Shown here: piece by piece, positions 56,801 to 63,361 of the stretch | How the letters are laid out: every line of letters begins with the position of its first letter | How positions within the stretch are numbered: the first letter of the stretch is position 1 | Assembly (NCBI RefSeq): GCF_006517175.1 | Contig: NZ_CP041186.1 | Location: forward strand, 682,001 to 746,000 | Origin: Persicimonas caeni | GTDB lineage: Bacteria; Myxococcota_A; Bradymonadia; Bradymonadales; Bradymonadaceae | Length of the DNA: 64,000 bases | Direction: 5' to 3' | The notes under the pieces: model-generated | Database searches by the model: none | What the model saw: only the letters and a program-made list of their open reading frames with translations | What the model was told of the DNA's origin: nothing | Translations under genes and position numbers: made by a program

Positions 56801-57072
56801 AGGCGTTCGACGCGCTGTCGGGCACGGGCCTGGAAGTGCGCGCCGAGGTCGACGGCACCTTCGCCTTCGCCAGCGCCTGGCTCGAGTTGGGCGGCGAGGC
56901 GACTCAGACGGCGCCGACTGCCGAGCCCCAGGCCAAGTCGTCCGATGTTCCCGAAAGCTGGGTCGACGTGGCGGCGGTGGCAGCTCTCTTGAAGCACAAA
57001 GGACTCTTGGAGCGCGCCGACTTGGGCGAGTCGAAGGTCCGAGGAGAGAAACTCTCGCCTTGGAAGCAGTGA
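47824..57072 (+). CDS. Iterative type I FAS/PKS megasynthase (KS-AT-ACP3-KS-KR-DH-PPTase)
   Basis: Domains in order, approximate residues: KS1 15-480 (Cys225, His359, His401); AT 630-945 (GHSLGEYGA, Ser727); ACPs at 983-1062, 1112-1190 and 1255-1334; KS2 1379-1850 (NACAST Cys1591, His1739, His1779); a KR pair with a structural half at 1960-2170 and a catalytic half from 2180 (GGAKGIT; Ser2358, Tyr2372); DH 2495-2765 (His2508, Asp2677); and a C-terminal phosphopantetheinyl transferase 2800-3022 (GVDLELI, WSVKESVSKALG). No enoyl reductase or thioesterase is seen. KS1 and the ACP row recall PfaA-type PUFA synthases; the KR-DH-PPTase end recalls enediyne PKSs. All three ACPs read LGIDT, not LGIDS. 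The product is probably a long unsaturated or hydroxy acyl chain; that is inference. Palindromic repeats sit in the linkers. Confidence 0.93.
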   Translation: MTRKSRSEQIDGRKAIAIVGIGARMPKAQSAPAFWQNILDGVYAIEEVPRDRWNPDLYFDADRDAPDKTYSKIGGWITDFEFGRKKYRLPPLVVRSMDPTQTLCLEAVHEALDDSGYLDKDFDRERCAVILGNAMGGDLRDRTNLRAFYAEIEEAVRMTLLETARGQLDDTKIEQIVDTLEKRFKDELPPITEDAMPGELANVVAGRVAALFNLRGPNFVTDAACASSLAAVEAAIRGLQTGQFDMAVSGGVDRCMGAPTFVKFAKIGALSPDGSRPFDADANGFVMGEGGGAVILKRLEDAERDGDKIYAVIRGVGSSSDGKGKGITAPNPIGQKLSVRRAYEEAGYGPKSVSLFEAHGTSTPVGDPVEANSLLSVLGEDDGPLGADKIGLGSVKSMIGHLKAGAGAASMVKVAFALKHRILPPTLNVETPNPRIEMQGTPLRLQTEAEPWEVRDGMLRRAGVSAFGFGGTNFHVTLEEYDPEGSTGGTFVSHNSNKQTTPTGAGAQAGANTAPAGHASKADNQVHSDGILMFAGDSEADVQSHFESFAADFDSDGLSATRSWRLGLENPSVALPEGAARLAVSYDSEDGLAKKISRIRRAFERGRGWKILANQGIFLSGENADGRLAMLFPGQGAQYVGMLGELRTRFPVIQETFDEADRIMEPILGRKLTSIIFPEGTDLSDDEANELLRQTEVTQPAVLTVNIALLRLFEQFGIQPDLVAGHSLGEYGACMAAGVMSFEDALRTVAARGTQMAKATPMNGDNGLMASISAPIEEVEATLAKVDGYVVCANKNCPKQTIIAGLTDAVQKAVELFEEQGHMVHMLNVSHAFHTKVVAAASEPLREHLDTVDIHTPKVPILTNVTGDFYPTDPNEIRDLLAEQLASPVEYIKLLENMYEAGARVFVEVGPKRAQTTFVDATLRDRDHLSTYTNHPKEGGVASLNNALAQLWAHGVWQRCRRVQGGVTESQPEQAAAPTASHSRDEILSTMLQVLCDKTGYDPDEIEFDFELEADLGIDTVKQAEIMADVREGFSLPKDEDFRLADYPTLDRMADYVEQKLAEAGPAAEPLEPGPAAEPLEPGHLALEREPDALAPKQDALAPNNAPAASHSRDEILSTMLGVLCDKTGYDPDEIEFDFELEADLGIDTVKQAEIMADVREGFSLPKDEDFRLADYPTLDRMADYVEQKLAEAGQPAPSSEAGPAAEPLEPGHLAHSLEAGHLALETDQDGLSPNRTDQDGLPPKQAAAPAASHSRDEILSTMLGVLCDKTGYDPDEIEFDFELEADLGIDTVKQAEIMADVREGFALPKDEDFRLADYPTLARMADYVEQKLAEAPAESQRDVVVEAPRAEAARQTTEGATEHLPASSPTRKYEPVQHDIAAKVSITGTALGLPGLEDMFDEEAVDRLLAGDNFIGDIPMDVRQEMVDKHITRLQKHKDGGGELVAVEDVAEVIKLAGRGGDDFDLEEWGISKRMIEQLDRTSQLAIAAGINALRDAGLPLVPRYRETRSGKKLTIGWQLPEKLGDETGIIFASAFAGEDALIEEVTKRWTQEDYQFNHRFLVRVLGIANSRFAELIGARGPNTKINNACASTTTAMAMAEDWIRAGRCKRVVVISADDASGDTLMDWVGSGFLATGAATTQEKVEDAALPFDKRRHGMIIGMGAVGLVIEEEGLAEARGVEPLADIMATHFVNSAYHPTRLQVDHIAGEVGKLIERAEGDFEFDRSDIADKTVFVSHETYTPARGGSADAEISALRDNFGDKANKIVIANTKGFTGHAMGAGIEDVLAIKTLQKQRVPHIANFKEPDPNLGDLRLSQGGEYDVDYALRLAAGFGSQLALALLRFRARNEDRVFDEVRYNQWLGEVSGFAHPELSVEERTLRLVEGQPEDNPTPPGGGGGKPVEQPSEAALPALEASPGRSASKAPAASPASDVDSSTFDPRPIVVEAHTAAAYDLIEMQGRLSGKNVVILGGPMLVTNTMRRAAERCGATVHVIEDSANRSPLDTNEDTVCNLLDEEAIAREFDAIGQVDGIINLLGYGRETDDADAVYRAARATYHVARAWQTHLNAQPSGDQLFVSVTGMGGRLGFDRSTTPLPLCGSVCGLTKSLGREWKDAAVRVVDVAREGFYPELGLQILSEAWADAPSLELGLIGGVRYVPVIVDAEALAGHGSTNAYAPTKDSVIAVIGGAKGITAEVAVDLAERFGCKLALVGRSELTHPNPLGIDLDAEKEKAKGRIAARGERVTPVKVKQELKPLRSQITIAQNLERIRKAGAQVDYFSCDVADLDSVEVLFDRIESRFGSVDGVIHAAGVEESKLLADKDVESFDRVFRGKALGGLNLWTALSKRDPEFFIAFSSVAGRFGNEGQVDYSAANEVLNKLVAQINASGAAKALTIDWTAWGEVGMATHGSMATILEARGVEFLPPHIGAPIVGDAMERGLTGEYLVAGELGEMAGEAVLERSALTGEQVLETNEMVFVDRIAEQDADHVVVERVFDPERDYFLNDHVYQGVPVLPGVMGYEFMVETANQLVDGDVLELRDVKFERAVKFHHGEPLRLIATAEVAERAAKHATVDVKLETVREAKTGRTLRKQHFTARVTIGSGQTTRPQPIVLDPTAEFEAGPHKLDIYRRYFHTGCFQVLEEVPHVGEKVVIGYGRKPTGRLTASQNGHVFVTDPMVREMALQTAGLWGMKNNALSYLPLAIGRSMQFGVAQPGEGICIRCRHRDDASEHAIAFDVEILTQDGRLLQVMEKVELIGHSVLAEDEQFGDFELRRITTRRLSFPEAELLVNDLGLDIDDVLADSERGAYERLRSETRRAEWLAARVAAKDLVSCHLRNFFGVRPALADIVIAKDEHGAPYVELRGDAPTQLSGVTLPNISITHSNGVAIAALAGPSRAGKVGVDLELIEQRDDSFAKNYFSATERALELPDVNASGDARSVLLTTLWSVKESVSKALGLGLHLNTGEVSVEGLEARGDTIVADVALSGRAQEAFDALSGTGLEVRAEVDGTFAFASAWLELGGEATQTAPTAEPQAKSSDVPESWVDVAAVAALLKHKGLLERADLGESKVRGEKLSPWKQ
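51035..51144 (+). repeat. Palindromic repeats in frame in ACP1-ACP2 linker
   Basis: Two GCAGCCGAGCCTTTGGAGCC units precede the core AGGGCATCTTGCCCT (51069-51083, arms extendable to eight bases). Two copies of AGATGCACTCGCACCGAA follow; these are the reverse complement of the TTCGGTGCG start of the array at 60481. The insert keeps the reading frame and encodes an Ala/Glu/Pro/Leu linker (LEPGHLALEREPDALAP). Confidence 0.85.
51420..51558 (+). repeat. Palindromic repeats in frame in ACP2-ACP3 linker
   Basis: Opens TTCGGAGGCAG and closes CTGCCTCCAAAG. Four inverted-repeat cores occur: AGGGCATCTTGCCCA (51456-51470), AGGGCATCTTGCCCT (51483-51497), and AGACCAAGATGGTCT twice (51504-51518 and 51534-51548). 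They translate in frame as HLA- and DQDGL-containing linker. Confidence 0.88.
53544..53599 (+). repeat. Palindromic repeat in frame in KS2-KR linker
   Basis: TTCGGAGGCAG, core AGCGCTTCCAGCGCT (53553-53567), then a spacer and CTGCCTCCAAAG. It is in frame and encodes EAALPALEASPGRSASK between the second KS and the reductase region. It is the direct counterpart of the outlying copy at 6790-6817. Confidence 0.85.
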
Positions 57073-57080
57073 GGCCAGCA

Positions 57081-57164
57081 TTTGGAGGCAGCGCTTCTGG
57101 CGCTGGAAATTTCGGAGGCAGCGCTTCTAGCGCTGGTCCAGACCTCGAAGGTCTGCCTCCTAAA
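57081..57164 (+). repeat. Palindromic repeats between megasynthase and carrier genes
   Basis: Three cores lie in a row: AGCGCTTCTGGCGCT (57090-57104), AGCGCTTCTAGCGCT (57120-57134) and AGACCTCGAAGGTCT (57140-57154), framed by TTTGGAGGCAG and CTGCCTCCTAAAG. They fill nearly all of the 106-bp gap and would fold as hairpins in the operon mRNA. Confidence 0.88.
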
Positions 57165-57178
57165 GAACGGGACGAACG

Positions 57179-57706
57179 ATGATTTACTTAGTCGAAATCG
57201 AAGGTCAGGAAGACCTCAAGGTCGAGCTGTCCGAGACCAAACGCGGCGTATGGACCGCCTCGGTGGGCGACGGCGAGCACGGCCGCTCCGTCGACCTCGA
57301 GATGCGCGGCCGCGCAAGTGACGGCGCCTATCTGTTTGCCATCGGCGGTCAGGTAAGAAAGTTCCACCTCGATAAGAACTGCACCAAGTACTTGCTCGAC
57401 GACGGCGAGAAGGTCTCGCGCTTCCAGGTCGAACGTGCCGGCGAAGTGGTCCTCGACCACGACCGCATGTACGACACCGAGTGGGAAGTGCATATCGAGA
57501 CCCTCGAGAGCAACATCACGGGCATCGTGCTCGAGGTGCTCGTCGAGCCGGGCCAGAAGGTCAAAGAGGACGAACCCGTCGTCATCGTCGAGGCGATGAA
57601 GATGGAGAATACTCTGACCGCCCCGATGGATGGCGTCGTCAAAGGTGTGCGCGTCGAGCCGGGTCAGACCGTGTATGCGGGCGATGCGCTCGTGACGTTT
57701 GAGTAG
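57179..57706 (+). CDS. Stand-alone biotin carboxyl carrier protein with BT-like domain
   Basis: The C-terminal 75 residues are a biotinyl domain with EAMKMEN; Lys141 is the biotinylation site. The first 100 residues resemble the BT domain that docks carrier and carboxyltransferase in propionyl-CoA carboxylase alpha chains. The protein therefore looks like the C-terminal third of such an alpha chain made as a separate 175-residue subunit. The biotin carboxylase part is not encoded here and must be supplied elsewhere. It lies 106 bp after the megasynthase stop and before the carboxyltransferase gene, so the three form one supply-and-use operon. Confidence 0.93.
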   Translation: MIYLVEIEGQEDLKVELSETKRGVWTASVGDGEHGRSVDLEMRGRASDGAYLFAIGGQVRKFHLDKNCTKYLLDDGEKVSRFQVERAGEVVLDHDRMYDTEWEVHIETLESNITGIVLEVLVEPGQKVKEDEPVVIVEAMKMENTLTAPMDGVVKGVRVEPGQTVYAGDALVTFE

Positions 57707-57727
57707 CGAAAGAGGTTCGTGAATCGA

Positions 57728-57841
57728 GCGCTATTTGCGCGGACAAACTACGATTTGAGGGTCGTTTCATTGCGGCTCTTGTGACGAACCAGGCAACACC
57801 CAAATTGTAGTTCAGCGCGTAGTTCAGCGCCCCAAATAGCG
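57728..57841. repeat. Long imperfect inverted repeat between carrier and carboxyltransferase genes
   Basis: GCTATTTG (57730-57737) pairs with CAAATAGC (57833-57840), and AACTACGATTTG (57746-57757) pairs with CAAATTGTAGTT (57801-57812) with one mismatch. The right arm also carries a 12-bp tandem duplication, GTAGTTCAGCGC at 57807-57818 and 57819-57830. The structure sits just after the carrier stop and could slow, end or process transcription within the operon. Confidence 0.7.
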
Positions 57842-57902
57842 GGCGTCGCGAACCAAGAGCACCTCCATAAAGGAATGCAACCCCCAAGCGGGAGCCGAAG
57901 AT

Positions 57903-59486
<1,584 letters not shown>

Positions 59487-59505
59487 ACTCGGCGGAAGCG
59501 CCGAC

Positions 59506-59558
59506 TTTGGAGGCAGACCTTCGAGGTCTGGACCCAGCGCTGCTAGCGCTGTCTCCAC
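59506..59558 (+). repeat. Palindromic repeats downstream of carboxyltransferase gene
   Basis: TTTGGAGGCAG leads into core AGACCTTCGAGGTCT (59515-59529), then AGCGCTGCTAGCGCT (59536-59550) and GTCTCCA. It falls 20 bp after the stop codon. Confidence 0.87.
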
Positions 59559-59603
59559 AACAAATCCAGGCATAACCCTAATCGGCATAACCCTAACAAG
59601 AGA

Positions 59604-59637
59604 GCCGCCCCCGACTCTGTCGGTGGGCGGCTTTTTT
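59604..59637 (+). terminator. Intrinsic terminator of the megasynthase operon
   Basis: GCCGCCC (59604-59610) pairs with GGGCGGC (59625-59631), enclosing an inner CCGAC/GTCGG stem, and a T6 run follows. It ends the three-gene operon and may also serve the convergent gene ending at 59676. Confidence 0.92.
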
Positions 59638-59675
59638 GGTTATCCGCTCGGATCTGGTGAACGCCCTCTCATGCG

Positions 59676-60203
59676 TCATGAAAAGCGCCGCCAGGCGAGC
59701 AGGCCCAGGGCCACACCCACGGCCAGCAAGTCGACCGGCGCCGTCGGCTGGCCCGTCGCGGCACACCCCGAATCGTCGCCGCATTCGACCGTCTGCTCGT
59801 TGTACTCGGCGCGGACGTCGAGGACGCCTTCTTGCTCGCCGGCGCTCCAGCCCACCGGAAACTCCACGTAGGTATAAGCCTCGTTGTTCTCCGACGCCGG
59901 ACGCGTAAAGAGCAGCTCACCCTTGTCGCCTGCCTGAAAGACGACCGGCTCGGCGCAGCTCTCCCCACACTCGAGCTCGACGAACTCCACGGCTTGGTCA
60001 CACTGGTTGTCGATGGTGACCTCGAGAGTCTCACACGACCCCGGATAGACCTTCACACAGTCGGCCAAACCGCCCCGCTCGACCACCGTGTCACAACTCG
60101 CAGGCTGTGAGCAGGCAAAGCTGACTGAGGACGCAAGAACGGTGCCCCCGAAAAAGACGACGCCCCCCGCCCACCAACCACGTCGAAACAGTGTCTTGTT
60201 CAT
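59676..60203 (-). CDS. Secreted Cys-containing protein with C-terminal membrane tail
   Basis: A signal peptide covers about residues 1-30 (ending SSVSFA). Ten Cys residues follow, probably in disulfides, within a beta-rich domain of about 110 residues. The end reads GQPTAPVDLLAVGVALGLLAWRR: a short hydrophobic helix then Arg-Arg, like the sorting tails of MYXO-CTERM type proteins. The gene at 62734 has the same layout. No enzymatic motif is visible. It is likely held in the envelope or processed there. Confidence 0.85.
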   Translation of the reverse strand: MNKTLFRRGWWAGGVVFFGGTVLASSVSFACSQPASCDTVVERGGLADCVKVYPGSCETLEVTIDNQCDQAVEFVELECGESCAEPVVFQAGDKGELLFTRPASENNEAYTYVEFPVGWSAGEQEGVLDVRAEYNEQTVECGDDSGCAATGQPTAPVDLLAVGVALGLLAWRRFS

Positions 60204-60480
60204 GCTGGCACCTTTCTAGTCCGATTTCGCCTAGTCTTGTCCGAGTTCGTCACGCGCCCCCAACTATCGCCGCCCCAAATGTCGAGCGGTGCCGGAAGCT
60301 CCCCGTCGCTGATTGCGACTGGTTGCAGTGTCTGCTTGCCTTCTCGCGCTGTCAAATCCGGCAAAACTTGGCGGCCAGCCGATCGACTCTCGGTGGGCAG
60401 AAACGTGGCCGAAAACGATCCCATATCTAACTGGGCGCGGGTGCCCGGGCCTTGAAACGCATTCACAGTGGTTCTTCGAG

Positions 60481-60636
60481 TTTCGGTGCGAGGCCATCTT
60501 GCCCTCGTCTGCGAGAGCTGGAAGCACTCGCTCCGAAGACGTTTCGGTGCGGGGGCATCTTGCCCTATTTGTTCGGTGCGGGGGCATCTTGCCCTCGTCT
60601 GCGAGAGCTGGAAGCACTCGCTCCGAAGACGGTTCG
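60481..60636. repeat. Tandem palindromic repeat array, left of the group II intron
   Basis: Units begin TTCGGTGCG and carry GGGCATCTTGCCC-type inverted arms followed by CTGCGAGAGCTGG and CACTCGCTCCGAAGAC. Unit 1 is 60481-60540, a shortened unit 60542-60570, unit 3 60571-60631, and the first five bases of unit 4 end at 60636, where the intron begins. The right part of unit 4 is at 62576-62628. Confidence 0.92.
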
Positions 60637-60678
60637 ATAGGGGTAGGGACCCCCGGTTCACCGGGCGCCCCTCCCTCC

Positions 60679-60712
60679 AAACCGTACGTGCGGATTTCCC
60701 GCATACGGCTTT
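60679..60712 (-). ncRNA. Group II intron domain V catalytic hairpin
   Basis: Read on the minus strand, the 34-nt stem-loop includes AAGCCGTATGCGGGAAATCC and GCACGTACGGTTT, the hallmark of intron domain V, with the catalytic AGC at its base and a GAAA-type tetraloop. Domain VI (60638-60678) follows. Confidence 0.9.
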
Positions 60713-60716
60713 CCAG

Positions 60717-61013
60717 TCAGCGGGTTCCTTTTCGTAAGGACTCGAGTTCCAGCCGTCGGGCTTCGGCCATAAAGAAAAGCCCGTGGTTGGCAAAATAGGC
60801 GTTGGGCCATCGCACATTATCGGTGTGATTGGTGTGGCCCGAGATCTTGAGGCGCTTGCGCAGAATGGCGCGCAGTCGCCTACGGATCTTGCCGTCGAGG
60901 CTGTCAAACACGTTGAAATAACTGTGCTTGAAATATTCGTACCATCCGCGGACGGTGCGATTGATCGCCTCGATGATGGTAGCCAAGCTGTGGCCACTGG
61001 TGCGCGGGGTCAA
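60717..61013 (-). pseudogene. ltrA: Maturase (GIIM) domain of the intron protein, out of frame
   Basis: This frame encodes the C-terminal maturase region (VRGWYEYFKHSYFNVFDSLD, RWPNAYFANHGLFF) that should be joined to the reverse transcriptase upstream. The natural junction F-D-R-I-R-Q-L-T-P-R-T-S-G is readable across 61028-61005 only if one T is skipped in GGTTTCTTTGA. There is no endonuclease domain after it. It ends just before domain V. Confidence 0.85.
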
Positions 61014-61026
61014 TTGCCGAATCCGG

Positions 61027-62178
61027 TCAAAGAAACCTCCGTTTGGCCTTCTTGCTCGGGTACTTGTTCCCGCGCTTGAAGGCGTAGCCCAGAAAGTCGA
61101 AACTTCCCTCGGACTCGTCGACGAGTTGGGTCTTCTCCGGATGTAGCGTCAGTTCGTTGGCTTGCACCCACTTTCTGACCACGTCGAGCGCCTTGTCGGC
61201 CTGCTCTTTGTCCCGGCATAGAATCACAAAATCGTCGGCGTAACGCACCATCTCAAACCCTTGCTCTTCCATCAGGTGGTCGAGCGGATCGAGAAAGATA
61301 TTTGCCAGGAGCGGGCTAATCACACCGCCCTGTGGCGTGCCTCTGTGGGGCTTTTGGCTTTCCCCTTGGTCGACGACCTCGCAGGTAAGAAAGGCATTGA
61401 TGAGCTCGAGAATGCGTCCGTCTGAGACCTTCTCCTCCACGCGCGCCATGAGCAAATCATGGTCGATCGTGTCGAAGTACCCCTTCAGGTCGGCATCCAC
61501 CACCCACCGATAACCTTGCTTGAGAAGCCCGTCGACGCGTCGCAGCGCATCTTTGGCTCCCCGTTGAGGTCGAAAGCCGTAGGAATGACGAGCAAAATCT
61601 CGCTCGTAAATCGGCTCCAGTACCATCTTGAGCGCCGTCTGGACGATCCGATCCTCTACGGTCGGAATCCCCAGCGGTCGCTTCTCGGCTCGACCCGGCT
61701 TGGGTATCCAGGTTCGCCTGACGGCTCGGGGCACATAGGTCCCCTCTTTGAGCACGCGGCTCAGTCGCTTCAGGTTCGACTCGATGTGTCGCTCGTAGTC
61801 GGCGATCGTCATCTCGTCGACGCCTGCTGCTCCGTCGTTGGCTTTGACTGCATCCCATGCGCGGATCAGCGTGGCCTCCCGATAGACTTTGTCAATCAGG
61901 CTGAACCACTTGCCTCCTTTGACGCCCCTTTCGAGCGCCTCGAGCATCCGGTCGGTCCAGATCGCTGGTTCCACCCATGTCCATTGGGTCGGGGTGTCTT
62001 CGACTTGTTTAGTCCCGCAGGACACTGACGTCGATTGGTCTTCCATCGCTCTTTTCCTTCCTGATTCCACTTTCCTGCATCCCTTCGCTCCACCTGCTTT
62101 CCCAGGTTTCCTCGCTACTACGAATGCTCTGACTTCTGCCGGCGTCTTTTGACCCGTCGGCAGATCTCCTGGATTCAT
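61027..62178 (-). CDS. ltrA: Group II intron reverse transcriptase, truncated by frameshift
   Basis: Retron/intron-type reverse transcriptase. RT motifs are in order: RRTWIPKPG, RPLGIPTVEDRIVQ, HSYGFRPQRGAKDAL, VDADLKGYFDTIDH, GTPQGGVISPLLANI, and the catalytic RYADDFVIL. The frame ends SKKAKRRFL at a TGA. The next expected residues lie in the +1 frame, so splicing-helper function is probably lost unless frameshifting occurs at the slippery TTTCTTT. The start is uncertain: 62178, or the ATG at 62043. Confidence 0.92.
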   Translation of the reverse strand: MNPGDLPTGQKTPAEVRAFVVARKPGKAGGAKGCRKVESGRKRAMEDQSTSVSCGTKQVEDTPTQWTWVEPAIWTDRMLEALERGVKGGKWFSLIDKVYREATLIRAWDAVKANDGAAGVDEMTIADYERHIESNLKRLSRVLKEGTYVPRAVRRTWIPKPGRAEKRPLGIPTVEDRIVQTALKMVLEPIYERDFARHSYGFRPQRGAKDALRRVDGLLKQGYRWVVDADLKGYFDTIDHDLLMARVEEKVSDGRILELINAFLTCEVVDQGESQKPHRGTPQGGVISPLLANIFLDPLDHLMEEQGFEMVRYADDFVILCRDKEQADKALDVVRKWVQANELTLHPEKTQLVDESEGSFDFLGYAFKRGNKYPSKKAKRRFL

Positions 62179-62575
62179 CTAGACAGCCACTAAGAACCAT
62201 TCTGTCTCCAACCACCATGCACTCCCATCGCGTCACCGTGTGTTCCTTGGTGCGCGTGGCTTCCTTCGAGCGTACGCTCCTGTTTCGTTCCCTCGAACCG
62301 AGCCGTGTCTGTTCGGGGCCGTGGGCTTTGGGGTACGGGTTTTGCCCTTCTCCCGTATCTGTTTTACCGCTCGTCGGCATCCGGGCTTCGCCGACCGCAC
62401 ATAGGCTCGCCGAGTGCCTTTGGCTGAATCGAGTTCGCTTTCGCTACGGACTGGTTCTTCGTTACCTCGGTTGCTTCCCACCCCGCCTCGCGGCGACGCA
62501 GTTACCTTCAACTTCGGGGCGGAACTTGCCCCGGATGGACTCTCACCATCGCGCTGTCTAAACTCTCCAGCGCAC
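62179..62575 (-). ncRNA. Group II intron 5' ribozyme domains (I-III)
   Basis: No gene. On the minus strand this is the structured 5' part of the intron, starting GTGCGCTGGAGAGTTTAGAC, with GGTGAGAGTCCATCCGGGGC shortly after. It carries the exon-binding loops; I could not fold it fully by eye. Confidence 0.7.
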
Positions 62576-62628
62576 GTGCGGGGGCATCTTGCCCTCGTCT
62601 GCGAGAGCTGGAAGCACTCGCTCCGAAA
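62576..62628. repeat. Right part of the intron-interrupted palindromic unit
   Basis: GTGCGGGGGCATCTTGCCC, then the CTGCGAGAGC and CACTCGCTCCGAA parts, continue the unit that starts at 60632. It matches unit 3 (60576-60628) without a gap until the last bases. Confidence 0.93.
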
Positions 62629-62733
62629 ACCGCCGGCGTCCCATTACAAAAACCGCGTGTTTGAATCGCATATTGGGCTCACCTATAGTCCCCCTGTCGC
62701 AACTCATCCCCCATGGTCTCGGAGGGAGCCACC

Positions 62734-63357
62734 ATGCTCGCAGTCCCCAAGAAGTATCTATTCATCGTGGTCAGCGTTTTGTTCGCCGCGGCTCTCACCA
62801 TCCCCGCCTCGGCGACGGCTTGCAGCTTCCCCCCTCCGAATGAATTCGCCGTCGAAGACGGTCCGGCTCCCAACGATGTCGCGCTGCCCAAAAAGCCCGA
62901 ACTCTCCGTCGATCTGATCAAACGCGGCCGGGCTCCGGAAGGGAGCCATGCGACCTCGTGCGACGACATCGGCCAGCTCATTTTGCGGGTCGAACCAGTC
63001 GAACCGTCCGTCGGCTACGAATTGAAGGTCCTGGGCGGCGAGATGCCGCAGCCGAACTTCTGGATGCCCGACTATTTGGTCGAGTTCGACGCGGACGGCA
63101 CGTTCCTCGTGACCTGGATCGACGGCAACGACGACGCCCAGGAGGCCTTCGACTTCACCGTCGTCGCCACCCCGGTCGATCGCTGGGGCCGGCGCGGCCC
63201 GAGCTCCGACCCACTGCACATCACCCACGCCGGACGAAGCGGCGCAGCCTGCTCGGTCGCCCCGGGTAGCCTCACCGGCTCACCGCAGGCGCCGCTCTCC
63301 CTGGCGGTTGTGGTGTCGCTCGCCGCTGGATTGCTCGTCCGCCGAAAACTCGGCTGA
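62734..63357 (+). CDS. Secreted protein with C-terminal membrane tail
   Basis: The ATG at 62734 has GGAGGGAG five bases upstream; an in-frame ATG at 62713 lacks a site. A signal peptide (about residues 6-29, ending ASATA) precedes a beta-sandwich-like domain (about 60-165) without recognised family. The end, APLSLAVVVSLAAGLLVRRKLG, is a hydrophobic helix followed by Arg-Arg-Lys, like the tail of the gene at 59676 and of MYXO-CTERM proteins. Function unknown; envelope location is expected. Confidence 0.85.
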   Translation: MLAVPKKYLFIVVSVLFAAALTIPASATACSFPPPNEFAVEDGPAPNDVALPKKPELSVDLIKRGRAPEGSHATSCDDIGQLILRVEPVEPSVGYELKVLGGEMPQPNFWMPDYLVEFDADGTFLVTWIDGNDDAQEAFDFTVVATPVDRWGRRGPSSDPLHITHAGRSGAACSVAPGSLTGSPQAPLSLAVVVSLAAGLLVRRKLG

Positions 63358-63361
63358 CACC

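Larger units (their letters stand above)
60637..62575 (-). mobile_element. Group II intron (1,939 bp), boundaries fixed by empty repeats
   Basis: On the minus strand the element begins GTGCGCTGGAG (from 62575), the usual GUGYG 5' end, and ends CCCCTAT at 60637. A domain V of the canonical 34-nt length is at 60679-60712, with domain VI after it, and a reverse-transcriptase frame sits between. Joining the flanks (TTCG to GTGCGGGGGCATC) recreates exactly the uninterrupted repeat seen at 60572. The upstream exon carries a hairpin a few bases from the splice site, as in group IIC introns that enter beside stem-loops; class assignment is tentative. The maturase frame is shifted, so mobility may be lost. 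Confidence 0.92.

Noticed and set aside
52552-57081. 1,509-codon open frame on the minus strand
   Set aside because: Same reason: a shadow of the KS2-KR-DH-PPTase half, without recognisable domains.
60481-60636. Possible CRISPR array
   Set aside because: Units abut with no spacers of constant length and vary internally; no cas gene is near. It is a tandem palindromic repeat.
62217-62561. 114-codon plus-strand frame inside the intron
   Set aside because: It lies in the ribozyme part of the intron and has no supported product.
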